A model generated the notes under the pieces. It searched no databases. It had not been told where the DNA came from and saw only the letters and a program-made list of their open reading frames with translations. Positions 5,904 to 13,247 of a DNA stretch of 37,197 nt are shown here, piece by piece (position 1 is the stretch's first letter; every line of letters starts with the position of its first letter). Made by a program: the position numbers and the translations under genes. Source of the stretch: a virus. The stretch is taken from positions 1 to 37,197 of the IMG/VR virus record IMGVR_UViG_3300017971_000521. One strand, given 5' to 3'.

Positions 5904-5985
5904 GGGATTTCTCTCTATACTTTCCAGACCATCTGGATATTCCCTTTCTTAATAACGTAGTTAATATTATTGTTATTGATCCCCT
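5902..5985. ncRNA. Candidate structured RNA (three-way junction)
   Basis: AGGGGAT (5902-5908) pairs with ATCCCCT (5979-5985) and encloses two further stems: TCCAGA/TCTGGA with a CCA loop (5923-5937), and AATAAC/GTTATT (5951-5956 with 5972-5977). The element lies in the 348-base gap 5904-6251, which is richer in G+C than its surroundings. It would be in the leader of the leftward transcript, or the 3' trailer of the 42-aa gene. The stretch 5986-6084 holds only short pairings (CCTA/TAGG near 5990) and no frame I trust. No known RNA family is recognised. Confidence 0.35.
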
Positions 5986-6084
5986 TTTACCCTACGGCCT
6001 AGGACTTTTACGTTCCAGCAAGTTTAATCTTAAGGGAGAGGAAGGTTGACCAACGGGGCTTCACACTTTAGAGTTCTAATAAGG

Positions 6085-6115
6085 AGTATAGCAAAATCCT
6101 TTCTAAGTTTGTCAA
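6085..6115 (-). promoter_or_regulatory. Leftward promoter candidate
   Basis: On the minus strand TTGACA (6115-6110) and TATACT (6090-6085) are close to consensus, with a 19-base spacer that is longer than ideal. It points toward the hydrolase gene at 5733/5595 and would give it a leader of at least 350 bases that includes the structured element at 5902-5985. Confidence 0.45.
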
Positions 6116-6121
6116 GCGATT

Positions 6122-6166
6122 TTTCCGACAAACGGTAATTTTTTTCAATATTTCCGACAAACGGTA
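6122..6166 (+). promoter_or_regulatory. Two direct copies of TTTCCGACAAACGGTA between divergent promoters
   Basis: Identical 16-mers lie at 6122-6137 and 6151-6166, 29 bases apart. Each contains the dyad CCG-N5-CGG. The first copy starts 7 bases from the leftward -35 box and the second ends 19 bases before the rightward -35 box, as expected of sites for an activator or repressor. Related copies occur at 1029-1044 and 31308-31321. Confidence 0.65.
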
Positions 6167-6185
6167 TATCTTAACTAAATAACTA

Positions 6186-6213
6186 TTGACATATAAAATA
6201 TGTTAGTTATAAT
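6186..6213 (+). promoter_or_regulatory. Late promoter with consensus sigma-70 boxes
   Basis: TTGACA (6186-6191) and TATAAT (6208-6213) are both perfect consensus hexamers, with a 16-base spacer. The first gene of the long rightward virion block begins at 6252. This is the best promoter match I noticed in the window and implies use of the host housekeeping RNA polymerase for late genes. Confidence 0.75.
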
Positions 6214-6251
6214 TAAAACTTAGATATTATTTTCGTAGGGGGTAGTCACGA

Positions 6252-6458
6252 ATGAAGTTAATTTCTTTTATTATTATTTGTTTATTATCTAATAATTCTT
6301 TTGCAGAACAAGGTCATATTTATTGGATAAAGACATATAATAAAACTAATAAATCTGATCAAAGTTTATGTTTATTTTCTAAAACAAAAAATAACTTTAC
6401 ATTTACTATTTCGATAGGAACAAAGAAAATAGGATTATTATTTAAACAAAATTTTTAA
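6252..6458 (+). CDS. Small exported protein, first gene of the late block
   Basis: A 68-aa protein with a clear signal peptide (MKLISFIIICLLSNNSFA, likely cut before EQG), so the mature part is about 50 residues in the periplasm. The ribosome site is G-rich (TAGGGGGT) about 10 bases upstream. The mature part is basic and carries one cysteine. No family recognised. Being first behind the late promoter, it may alter the envelope of the infected cell or help lysis. Confidence 0.6.
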   Translation: MKLISFIIICLLSNNSFAEQGHIYWIKTYNKTNKSDQSLCLFSKTKNNFTFTISIGTKKIGLLFKQNF

Positions 6459-6500
6459 TTTCGACTATAGTTAAAAGGACTGAAGCATGGAAGCTTTAAT

Positions 6501-6752
6501 ATGCCTATATATGAATTTATTTGTCCTAAGTGTAATAAATTAGAAGAACATTATTTAAATCAAAAAGATTTAGATAACACCCATCTTATATGTAATAAGT
6601 GTGAAATTCCTTTAGAAATAAAAATATCAGTATCTCATATTAATTCATCCAAAAGAAAACAAGAACCAATTATCCCCATTAATTTAGTAGATATAAACAA
6701 GGACGGTTCTTTCAAAATAACCTCAACATCAAGAGATCCAATACCAATTTAA
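6501..6752 (+). CDS. FmdB-like zinc-ribbon protein
   Basis: An 83-aa protein whose first 40 residues match the FmdB/CxxC zinc-ribbon pattern: MPIYEFICPKC, then CNKC, with zinc ligands C8, C11, C31 and C34. The remaining half is unstructured-looking. GGAAG about 8 bases upstream can serve as ribosome site. Its stop is immediately followed by the ATG of the next gene. FmdB-type ribbons are thought to bind nucleic acid or protein; small versions are common in phages, but the role here is unknown. Confidence 0.65.
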   Translation: MPIYEFICPKCNKLEEHYLNQKDLDNTHLICNKCEIPLEIKISVSHINSSKRKQEPIIPINLVDINKDGSFKITSTSRDPIPI

Positions 6753-7556
6753 ATGAGCAGAATAATTATATCACAAGCAAAAACGATAGCAGAACTATCT
6801 AAACTAGCAGCATTAGAAGAAGCAGGAGACGATATATTATATGTATCGAAATTTGGAAAATCAGGAATATTAACAGCAAATGTTCAAGAATCAGTATGGA
6901 GCGTAGGAGGAGATAGAACATTATTATTTACCTCTCAAACAATATCAATCGTATCAACAAGTGGAGAAGATGATTCAACAGGTACTGGAGCACAAGTAAT
7001 TCTCATACAAGGATTAGATGGTAATTACGATATTCTACAAGAAACAATAATAATGGATGGAACAACCCCAGTATTAACAACTAATAAATTTTTAAGAATA
7101 GAAAGAATGGTAGTACTAGCTGCAGGATCTAATCATTCTAATGTAGGAACTATAACTGCAACAGAAACTGGGGGATCTACAATTCAAGCAAGAATAGAGA
7201 TTGGTAGATCACAAACCCAAATGGCAATGATTACAATACCTAGAGGATATACAGGTTTAACAACTATGTCTTTAATTTCCTGTCATAGATCATCTGGAAC
7301 AGGAGTTAAAAGAGGTGAGTTAGAAGTTGTTGCTACAACGAGTACTCAAGTTGAGATTAGATTACAAACATTTGGAATGGTTAATGACGGAACTAGTACA
7401 TTCTTTGGTGAATATAATCTACCATTTGTAACACCAGAAAAAACAGAAGCACATTATTCTTTTACTGCTGAATCATCTGGAACCTATTGTTCTGTTGTTT
7501 TTAATATTCTTTTTGTGAAAGGAAATTGGAATACTAACGATAATACTTTATTTTAA
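6753..7556 (+). CDS. Putative virion structural protein
   Basis: A 267-aa protein rich in serine, threonine and glycine with alternating beta-type segments (for example GGDRTLLFTSQTISIV, then VILIQGLDGNYDI), ending in a hydrophobic beta stretch. Similar proteins are carried near terminase genes in many environmental tailed phages, usually annotated as structural. It overlaps the large terminase start by one base (TAATG) and so is coupled to packaging genes. The exact role (head decoration or tail) cannot be told. Confidence 0.5.
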   Translation: MSRIIISQAKTIAELSKLAALEEAGDDILYVSKFGKSGILTANVQESVWSVGGDRTLLFTSQTISIVSTSGEDDSTGTGAQVILIQGLDGNYDILQETIIMDGTTPVLTTNKFLRIERMVVLAAGSNHSNVGTITATETGGSTIQARIEIGRSQTQMAMITIPRGYTGLTTMSLISCHRSSGTGVKRGELEVVATTSTQVEIRLQTFGMVNDGTSTFFGEYNLPFVTPEKTEAHYSFTAESSGTYCSVVFNILFVKGNWNTNDNTLF

Positions 7557-8923
7557 TGTCTAATCAATCAATAAACATTCCCTATAATTTTATACCCAGA
7601 AATTATCAACTAGAACTTTTTAGAGCATTAGATGGACAACAGGGAAAACCAGAAACTAGAAAAAGAAGAGCAATTCTTCGCTGGCACAGAAGAGCTGGAA
7701 AAGATAAGTGTTGTTGGTGTTATTTATTGAAAGAAGCCGCTCAAGTTACAGGAAATTATTTTTATATATTCCCAACTAAAACCATGAGCAGACAAGCATT
7801 ATGGGAAAACATAGATAAAGATGGATTTAAATTATTAAATCATTTACCAAAAGAATTTATTACAAGATTAAGTAATCAAGAAATGTTAATAGAACTTGTT
7901 AACAAGTCTACTATTAGAGTATTGGGATATGATAAAGATCCAGATTCTATTAGAGGGGTAGCATGTAAAGGAGCTGTATTTTCAGAGGTAGCATTTTCCG
8001 ATCCAGAATCTTATAAAACAATGATGCCTGCATTAAGAGAATCTAAAGGATGGGCAATATTTAATTCTACACCTAACGGAAGAAATCATTTTTATGATCT
8101 CTGGCAAAATGCTTATAACTCAGAAAATTGGTTTGCTAGTTTGTTACAAACATGCTGGCCTAATAAACCAGGATATAGTGGAATATTATCCCCAGAAGAA
8201 ATAGCTTCAATACAAAATGAAGAGGGATTAACACAAGATGAAATAGAGAGAGAATTTGGAGTAAGCTTTTCTTCTGGAACTCAAGGGGCTTATTATATGA
8301 ATTCTATAGAATCAGCTTATAATTCTGGAAGAATTTCTGATTTTGTTTATGATGATACTTTAAAGGTAGATACATTTTGGGATTTGGGGATAGATGATTC
8401 AACCGCAGTTTGGTTTAGACAGCGTAAAGGAAATAAATTAATTTTCATTGATTATTATGAAGAATCGGGAAAAGACCTCCAGCATTTTGTTAGGATGCTC
8501 GAATCAAAAGGATATAATTATGAAACTCATTATTTACCTCATGATGCAGGACATCGTTCTATTCAAACTGGAGGTTCAACAGCAGATTTATTAGAAGATT
8601 TATTAAGAGCTACCGATATATCAGATGATATAGTTCTTTTAAACAAACTTCCAGTACAAAGTGGAATAAATGCAGTAAGAGCAAGATTCAGCAGATATTG
8701 TTTTGATATAAACAAATGTGCTGAGGGATTAAAGAAATTAGAACTTTATCATAAGAGATGGGATAAAAGGAGATCTGTTTTTTTAAAAGAACCAATGCAC
8801 GACAGCAACTCTCATGCAGCTGATGCCCTAAGAATGGAAGCAATTTCTGAAGACCTGCGAAATGACGAATTTTATACTATAAATAATATAAAAGTTGAGA
8901 TGAATTATGACATATTTGCATGA
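7556..8923 (+). CDS. terL: Terminase large subunit
   Basis: A 455-aa packaging motor with both domains visible. The ATPase has a Walker A-type loop WHRRAGKD (43-50), a Walker B region GAVFSEVAF (139-147, glutamate E144) and the coupling motif FNSTPNG (169-175). The RNase H-like nuclease has FWDLGIDD (274-281), LPHDAG (327-332) and the final DSNSHAADALR (416-426). Length is normal for the T7/P22-like groups. It cuts concatemers and pumps DNA through the portal encoded at 10220. The small subunit is unusually far away, at 405. Confidence 0.93.
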   Translation: MSNQSINIPYNFIPRNYQLELFRALDGQQGKPETRKRRAILRWHRRAGKDKCCWCYLLKEAAQVTGNYFYIFPTKTMSRQALWENIDKDGFKLLNHLPKEFITRLSNQEMLIELVNKSTIRVLGYDKDPDSIRGVACKGAVFSEVAFSDPESYKTMMPALRESKGWAIFNSTPNGRNHFYDLWQNAYNSENWFASLLQTCWPNKPGYSGILSPEEIASIQNEEGLTQDEIEREFGVSFSSGTQGAYYMNSIESAYNSGRISDFVYDDTLKVDTFWDLGIDDSTAVWFRQRKGNKLIFIDYYEESGKDLQHFVRMLESKGYNYETHYLPHDAGHRSIQTGGSTADLLEDLLRATDISDDIVLLNKLPVQSGINAVRARFSRYCFDINKCAEGLKKLELYHKRWDKRRSVFLKEPMHDSNSHAADALRMEAISEDLRNDEFYTINNIKVEMNYDIFA

Positions 8924-9065
8924 AGCCATAGCTCTAATCTTATTTTTTGTTGTAGGTTTTTTATATGTAATGAAATATAAAAATATTTATTTATATGAAA
9001 GAATACAAGTTTTTTTAATTGGTATAGGAATTGGTATAGGGATATTAGATTTATTATGTATATAA
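8907..9065 (+). CDS. 52-aa two-helix membrane protein (holin candidate)
   Basis: The ATG lies inside the end of the terminase gene and the frame runs to TAA at 9063-9065, overlapping the next gene too, so it is tightly coupled. Two membrane helices are visible: residues 8-22 (IALILFFVVGFLYV) and about 35-52 (VFLIGIGIGIGILDLLCI), with a basic linker (KYKNIY). Size and layout fit a small holin, but the endolysin is in a different operon. A role in assembly is also possible. Confidence 0.5.
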   Translation: MTYLHEAIALILFFVVGFLYVMKYKNIYLYERIQVFLIGIGIGIGILDLLCI

Positions 9066-9331
9066 ATAAAATAATAGTATATTTTATTGCTATTGTTCAT
9101 ACTTTATTAATATTTTTAAATATTATTTCTATTCCTTTAATGATAATTAATGAACCCATTTGGATAAAGATACCTTTAATAACTTGTTTGGTATCTCCAG
9201 TTTTGGGAGGATCTTATTGTATATTCAATCGAATTGAAAATTATTATAGGGAAAAAGCTAATATGCCACAAATAACAGATAGGCTAGATGATATATTTAA
9301 AATATTTATCAAGCCCAGGGAGATAAAATAA
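9056..9331 (+). CDS. Membrane protein of unknown function
   Basis: A 91-aa protein with at least two hydrophobic segments (about residues 5-30 and 37-57) and a charged C-terminal tail (NYYREKANM to KPREIK). Its start overlaps the end of the 52-aa membrane protein and its stop overlaps the next ATG, giving a continuous coupled run from terminase to portal. It could form a lysis pair with the gene at 8907, but no family is recognised. Confidence 0.55.
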   Translation: MYINKIIVYFIAIVHTLLIFLNIISIPLMIINEPIWIKIPLITCLVSPVLGGSYCIFNRIENYYREKANMPQITDRLDDIFKIFIKPREIK

Positions 9332-9696
9332 TGACAGGAGTTATAGCACCAGTAACATCCTTTTTAGCAAAAACTTCTACCGGCTCTCTTTTGTCAAATA
9401 TAGGAAGTATTGTTGGAATAGCATCAGGTGTCAGTAATATTCTTGGAGGAGCTTCTTATGCTCCTGAAATATCATATACACCAGCACCAGCATTACCGGA
9501 AACAACAACACCTGTCGAAGCTCCTAAGGTTGCAACAGAACCCGAAGAAGTTCAACAAAAAGAAATAACAACTGAAGAAGAAGCAAGACAAAGAGCTTTA
9601 AGAAGAAAAAGGGTAAGCCAGCAAAATTTAACCATGTTAAATACATTAGATAATCAACCATCTTCTGTTTTAACCAAAAGTTTATTTGGAGAATAA
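9331..9696 (+). CDS. Small structural protein 1 (pre-portal group)
   Basis: A 121-aa protein: hydrophobic glycine/serine-rich N-terminus (residues 1-40), proline-rich middle (YTPAPALPETTTPVEAP), then an acidic and a basic stretch (RRKRVSQQNL) and the ending SVLTKSLFGE. The order (hydrophobic start, proline-rich linker, RRR-type motif, end in leucine-x-G) is shared with the gene at 9947 and the end with 9698. Such proteins are common just before the portal gene in podoviruses and are treated as virion or assembly proteins. Confidence 0.5.
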   Translation: MTGVIAPVTSFLAKTSTGSLLSNIGSIVGIASGVSNILGGASYAPEISYTPAPALPETTTPVEAPKVATEPEEVQQKEITTEEEARQRALRRKRVSQQNLTMLNTLDNQPSSVLTKSLFGE

Positions 9697-9697
9697 T

Positions 9698-9943
9698 ATG
9701 TCAAACGTTGGAACATCAGCATTTAAATTTTTTACCGATCCTTTTGAACAGGCTTATAGAGAAAAGGGATGGATTGTAAATAACCCAGGCCAAACTACTA
9801 TGTATGTAACGGAACCGGAAAAAAAACCTTTAATATCTTCATCAACTAGGAAAAAAGAAAAGGAAGAGGAAGAAACTAGAACTGCTTATGGAAAACAAGA
9901 AAGCAGAACAGGAAGATTAACTAGAACTATATTAGGGAGATAA
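9698..9943 (+). CDS. Small structural protein 2 (pre-portal group)
   Basis: I use the ATG at 9698 (MSNVGTSAFKFF, 81 aa), which has GGAGAATA upstream; the frame is open to an ATG at 9686, but that lies inside the previous gene. The C-terminal half is highly charged and ends RLTRTILGR, like the end of its neighbours. Function unknown; its position between terminase and portal suggests a minor head protein. Confidence 0.5.
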   Translation: MSNVGTSAFKFFTDPFEQAYREKGWIVNNPGQTTMYVTEPEKKPLISSSTRKKEKEEEETRTAYGKQESRTGRLTRTILGR

Positions 9944-9946
9944 AAT

Positions 9947-10216
9947 ATGGGAGGAGGAGGAGGATTTTTAAGTGCAATACCTATTGTAGGAGATTTATTG
10001 GCACCCGATATACCAGAAATGCCTACATATCAACCTCCAGTACAACAAGTTGTAACTGGAGCACAAGAAGTTATACCAGAAAAAACAAAACCTGCTACAG
10101 CAGAACCGGAGAAAAGAGTAGAGGAAAGAACAACTGGGGCAACAAGAAGAAGAGCTGCTTCTAGGAGCAGAACTATTCTTTCTGATTCTTCTACTAAACA
10201 ATCTATATTAGGATAA
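9947..10216 (+). CDS. Small structural protein 3 (glycine start, pre-portal group)
   Basis: An 89-aa protein starting MGGGGGFLSAIPIVGDLL, with a proline/threonine-rich middle and the C-terminal pattern TRRRAASRSRTILS, ending ILG. The MGG start plus RRR-S-T-IL ending is a common feature of small proteins before portal genes in podoviruses. It lies 3 bases after the previous stop and 3 bases before the portal ATG. Confidence 0.55.
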   Translation: MGGGGGFLSAIPIVGDLLAPDIPEMPTYQPPVQQVVTGAQEVIPEKTKPATAEPEKRVEERTTGATRRRAASRSRTILSDSSTKQSILG

Positions 10217-10219
10217 GAA

Positions 10220-11896
10220 ATGAATTTAGATATTGATAGATTGATTAGAAGATCTGATTATCTCTTCAGTACACCTGAGAGATATAACTCTGAAACTATG
10301 TGGGCTGAAATAACTGAATTCATGTTAAATAATCAAACCACAAATAATTATAAAACTGCTATTTTTTCTGGAGATGTGTTTAGTTCTTTAACAGCATCAT
10401 CAGCAGCACCGGGTTCTAAAAAGACTAGACGCTTATATGATTCAACAGCACTTCAATGTGTACAGGATTTAGCTTCAGCATTTCAAGGAACTTTAACTAA
10501 TCCAGTAACAATTTGGTCTAGATTAAGATACAAAGATGAAGTATTAAATAATAGCGAAGAAGCTAATATATGGTTAGATAAAAGTAATATCGTTATGCAC
10601 AACATGTTTAATGAATCTAATTTTAATACAGAGATAGCCAAAGCATATCAATCTTATGTATCTATAGCGAACATGGCAATGCTTCATGAAGAAACCTATG
10701 ATGAAAATACAGGCTTATTTTCTGGATTTAATTTTACTGCATTACATATGTCTAGAATAGCTTGGACTGAAAATAGATTTGGTATAGTTGATACTATATT
10801 TAGAAAATTTGAATTAACAGCTAGACAAGCTTTTAATAGGTGGGGTGAAGAAGTTCATGATGGTATATTAAAATGCTTAGAACAAGAACCAGATAAATCA
10901 TTTTCTTTTCTTCATTGTATATTTCCTAGAGATAGAAGTAATATAATATTAGATGAATTAGGGTTAGCTCCAGGATCTAAAAGACCGATAGCTAGCATTT
11001 ATATAGATATATCAAATAAAAAAATAGTTGAAGATTCTGGTTATTATGAAATGCCTGTATATGCTTCTAGATATGGATTGGCTCCTGGAGAAGTATATGG
11101 AAGAGGTCCTGGGCATTTATCTTTACCTGATGTTAGAACTTTAAATCAATTAAAAATGAGAGGATTAGAAGCGATAGATCTCCAAGTAAGACCTCCTTTG
11201 TTCGCTAATCAAAGAGATGTTTTTGGACAATTAAATTTACGTCCTGGTGGAGTATCTATTGTTAAAAGTCATGCTGGCATTAGAGAATTTATTTCACAAG
11301 CAAGAAATGATATATTAAATTTTAATGTTGAAGATTTAAGAAATTCAATAAGAAGTATATTTCATTTAGACAAACTTTTGTTACCTCCTAGAACTGAAAC
11401 TGGAGAAATGACAGCTTATGAAGTTTCTCAAAGAATAGAACAAATGCAACGCGTTTTAGGACCTACATTATCTAGACTTAATAATGAATTTTTAAATCCT
11501 CTTATAATTAGATCATTTAAAATTTTATTAAGAGCGGGAGCATTACCAGAAGTTCCACAGATAGTAAGAGATAGAGGAATTGATATAGAAATATCTTTTG
11601 TGAATCAATTGGCTAGAGCTCAACAAATACAAGATGTAACAACAATTCAACAATGGATACAAGGCTTAGCGGGTATTGCTCAATTTAATCCTGCTGTTTT
11701 AGATTTAATTAATGTAGATGGAATAGCTAAACATACAGCTAAAGTTTTAGGAGTTCCTGAGGAGGCTGTACAAAATGAGGATACAGTAACAGCAATTAGA
11801 CAACAAAGAGCACAAGCACAACAACAAGCCTCTCAATTAGAAAGTATGGTAAAAGGAGCTGATGTCGCTTCTAAATTAAATATGTCAGCAGCATAG
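10220..11896 (+). CDS. Portal (head-tail connector) protein, T7 gp8-like
   Basis: A 558-aa protein that should form the dodecameric ring for DNA entry and exit. Recognisable T7-type features include the N-terminal region with WAEITEFMLNN, the DSTALQCVQDLASAFQGTL helix (about residues 74-92) preceding TNPVTIWSRL, and the later LSLPDVRTLNQLKMRGLEA and LLLPPRTETGEMTAYEV segments, with a glutamine-rich helical C-terminus. Length is close to T7 gp8 (about 536 aa). The ribosome site AGGATAAGA lies at the end of the previous gene. Confidence 0.9.
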   Translation: MNLDIDRLIRRSDYLFSTPERYNSETMWAEITEFMLNNQTTNNYKTAIFSGDVFSSLTASSAAPGSKKTRRLYDSTALQCVQDLASAFQGTLTNPVTIWSRLRYKDEVLNNSEEANIWLDKSNIVMHNMFNESNFNTEIAKAYQSYVSIANMAMLHEETYDENTGLFSGFNFTALHMSRIAWTENRFGIVDTIFRKFELTARQAFNRWGEEVHDGILKCLEQEPDKSFSFLHCIFPRDRSNIILDELGLAPGSKRPIASIYIDISNKKIVEDSGYYEMPVYASRYGLAPGEVYGRGPGHLSLPDVRTLNQLKMRGLEAIDLQVRPPLFANQRDVFGQLNLRPGGVSIVKSHAGIREFISQARNDILNFNVEDLRNSIRSIFHLDKLLLPPRTETGEMTAYEVSQRIEQMQRVLGPTLSRLNNEFLNPLIIRSFKILLRAGALPEVPQIVRDRGIDIEISFVNQLARAQQIQDVTTIQQWIQGLAGIAQFNPAVLDLINVDGIAKHTAKVLGVPEEAVQNEDTVTAIRQQRAQAQQQASQLESMVKGADVASKLNMSAA

Positions 11897-11902
11897 GTTT
11901 GT

Positions 11903-12163
11903 ATGAAAAATAAAAATTCACTTGAAGTATATAAAGAATATAGAAAAGCTTTAAAAGAAATATATAATTCTCCACAAGGCAAAATAATTTTTGATTATTT
12001 AGAAAAGGTTTATGTTGAGGCTAGTTGTTTTGATAGGGATACAAATACTCTTGTTTATAGATTAGCTAATAAAGAATTAATACAACATTTAATATATGAA
12101 GCTACTACTAAATTTGAAGATACAAAGGAATCTAATTTAGAAAATGAATACGGATATGTTTAA
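11903..12163 (+). CDS. Bbp19-like small phage protein
   Basis: An 86-aa protein with the pattern of the Bbp19-like family: a helical start, then IYNSPQGKIIFDYLEKVY, then YRLANKELIQHLIYEA. Members lie between portal and scaffold or capsid genes in many podoviruses, as here. The biochemical role is unknown. It starts 6 bases after the portal stop, and a good ribosome site for the scaffold gene (TTAAGGAGAAAA) follows its own stop. Confidence 0.65.
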   Translation: MKNKNSLEVYKEYRKALKEIYNSPQGKIIFDYLEKVYVEASCFDRDTNTLVYRLANKELIQHLIYEATTKFEDTKESNLENEYGYV

Positions 12164-12178
12164 TTAAGGAGAAAATTT

Positions 12179-13057
12179 ATGTCTGATGGAACAGCTGTTA
12201 TTGCTCAGGAAACTCAACAAGTTGAATCTCCCGCTATAACCAACTCTCAACCTTTAGAATTTGTAGAAACATTAAATGAAGATTTAAGAAGCCAGGGCAA
12301 TCTTAAAGATTTTAAAGACGTAAACCAATTGGCAAAAAGCTATGTTGAGCTACAAAGAATGGTGGGTAATTCAGTACGAATCCCACCCGCCGATGCATCT
12401 CAAGAAGCAAAACAAGATTTTTATAATAAGATAAAAAGTTTAGACGATGTAATAATAAAGGGTGGTGAAGATTTCTATCAGAAAATAGGTAGACCTGAAT
12501 CTTTTGATAAATATCAATTAGATGATATGGCTTCAGATGACTTCAAAAACAAATATTCTGTAGATATAGAGCACTTTAAAAAAACTGCATTCGATTTGGG
12601 TTTAACAAATGAGCAGGCCAGAATAGCAGCCTCTCAGCATTTAAAGGCAATAGAACAACAAGAGAAATCATTAGAAGCTAATAGATTAAATACAGAACAA
12701 GAATTAAAAAAAGCTTGGGGTCATGATTATGATAATAGAATTAATGCTGCAAAACAAGCTGTAGATATATTTAAAACTAAATATGGTGATAGTGTTGAAC
12801 ATTTAATTAATAGTGATGCTGGCAATAATCCTGCTCTTATTAGAATGTTAAGTGATATGGCAGAAATATATAAAGAAAGAAGTCATGCTGGAACATCTAG
12901 TATGCAATTCAATATGACACCAGAATTAGCTGCCCAGAAGATAGCTGACAAAAGGGCTGATTCTGGATTTATGAAAGCTTATCATGATGATATGCATCCA
13001 GGTCATGCTAAAGCAGTTGAAGATATGTCAAGATTATATGCTTTAGTTAATAGTTAA
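12179..13057 (+). CDS. Scaffold protein
   Basis: A 292-aa acidic, helical protein placed directly before the major capsid gene, the usual position of the scaffold that shapes the prohead and later leaves. The sequence has an unstructured N-terminus, the segment FKDVNQLAKSYVELQRMVG (about 45-63), a central helical region and a C-terminus with the pattern MTPELAAQKI then DSGFMKAYHD, seen in T7-type and related phage scaffolds. Ribosome site AAGGAG is strong. Confidence 0.8.
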   Translation: MSDGTAVIAQETQQVESPAITNSQPLEFVETLNEDLRSQGNLKDFKDVNQLAKSYVELQRMVGNSVRIPPADASQEAKQDFYNKIKSLDDVIIKGGEDFYQKIGRPESFDKYQLDDMASDDFKNKYSVDIEHFKKTAFDLGLTNEQARIAASQHLKAIEQQEKSLEANRLNTEQELKKAWGHDYDNRINAAKQAVDIFKTKYGDSVEHLINSDAGNNPALIRMLSDMAEIYKERSHAGTSSMQFNMTPELAAQKIADKRADSGFMKAYHDDMHPGHAKAVEDMSRLYALVNS

Positions 13058-13095
13058 TTTGTATTTATTTATTTTTTATACTATATAAAAACTAT

Positions 13096-13200
13096 GATTC
13101 TAACTTTGCTCAGAATCCCGGACAAGGCTGGCTGCCCCCGCTAAATGACGCTGCTTGACCCATAAGCTATATGGTAGAACAGTGACCCCATTTTTGGATA
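13096..13200 (+). promoter_or_regulatory. GC-richer structured leader of the capsid gene
   Basis: The 190-base gap before the capsid gene contains a stretch clearly richer in G+C than its surroundings. Visible stems are GATTCT/AGAATC (13096-13101 with 13112-13117), GGC/GCC around TGGCT (13126-13136) and CCATA/TATGG around AGCTA (about 13160-13174). No T-run follows. It may be a leader that stabilises the capsid mRNA, a processing site or a weak terminator. No tRNA fold or known riboswitch is recognised. Confidence 0.4.
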
Positions 13201-13247
13201 AGTCGTTCGAAAACAAATAAGACACGTTTTATTTTAAGGAGAGCGAC

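Noticed and set aside
6053-6145. Short TTG-started frame (about 30 codons) behind AGAGGAAGG
   Set aside because: The ribosome site is too close to the TTG, the frame crosses the promoter and repeat elements, and the product has no recognisable feature.
13150-13215. tRNA-like sequence before the capsid gene (GTTCGAAA)
   Set aside because: A T-loop-like word is present but no acceptor stem or anticodon arm can be drawn.
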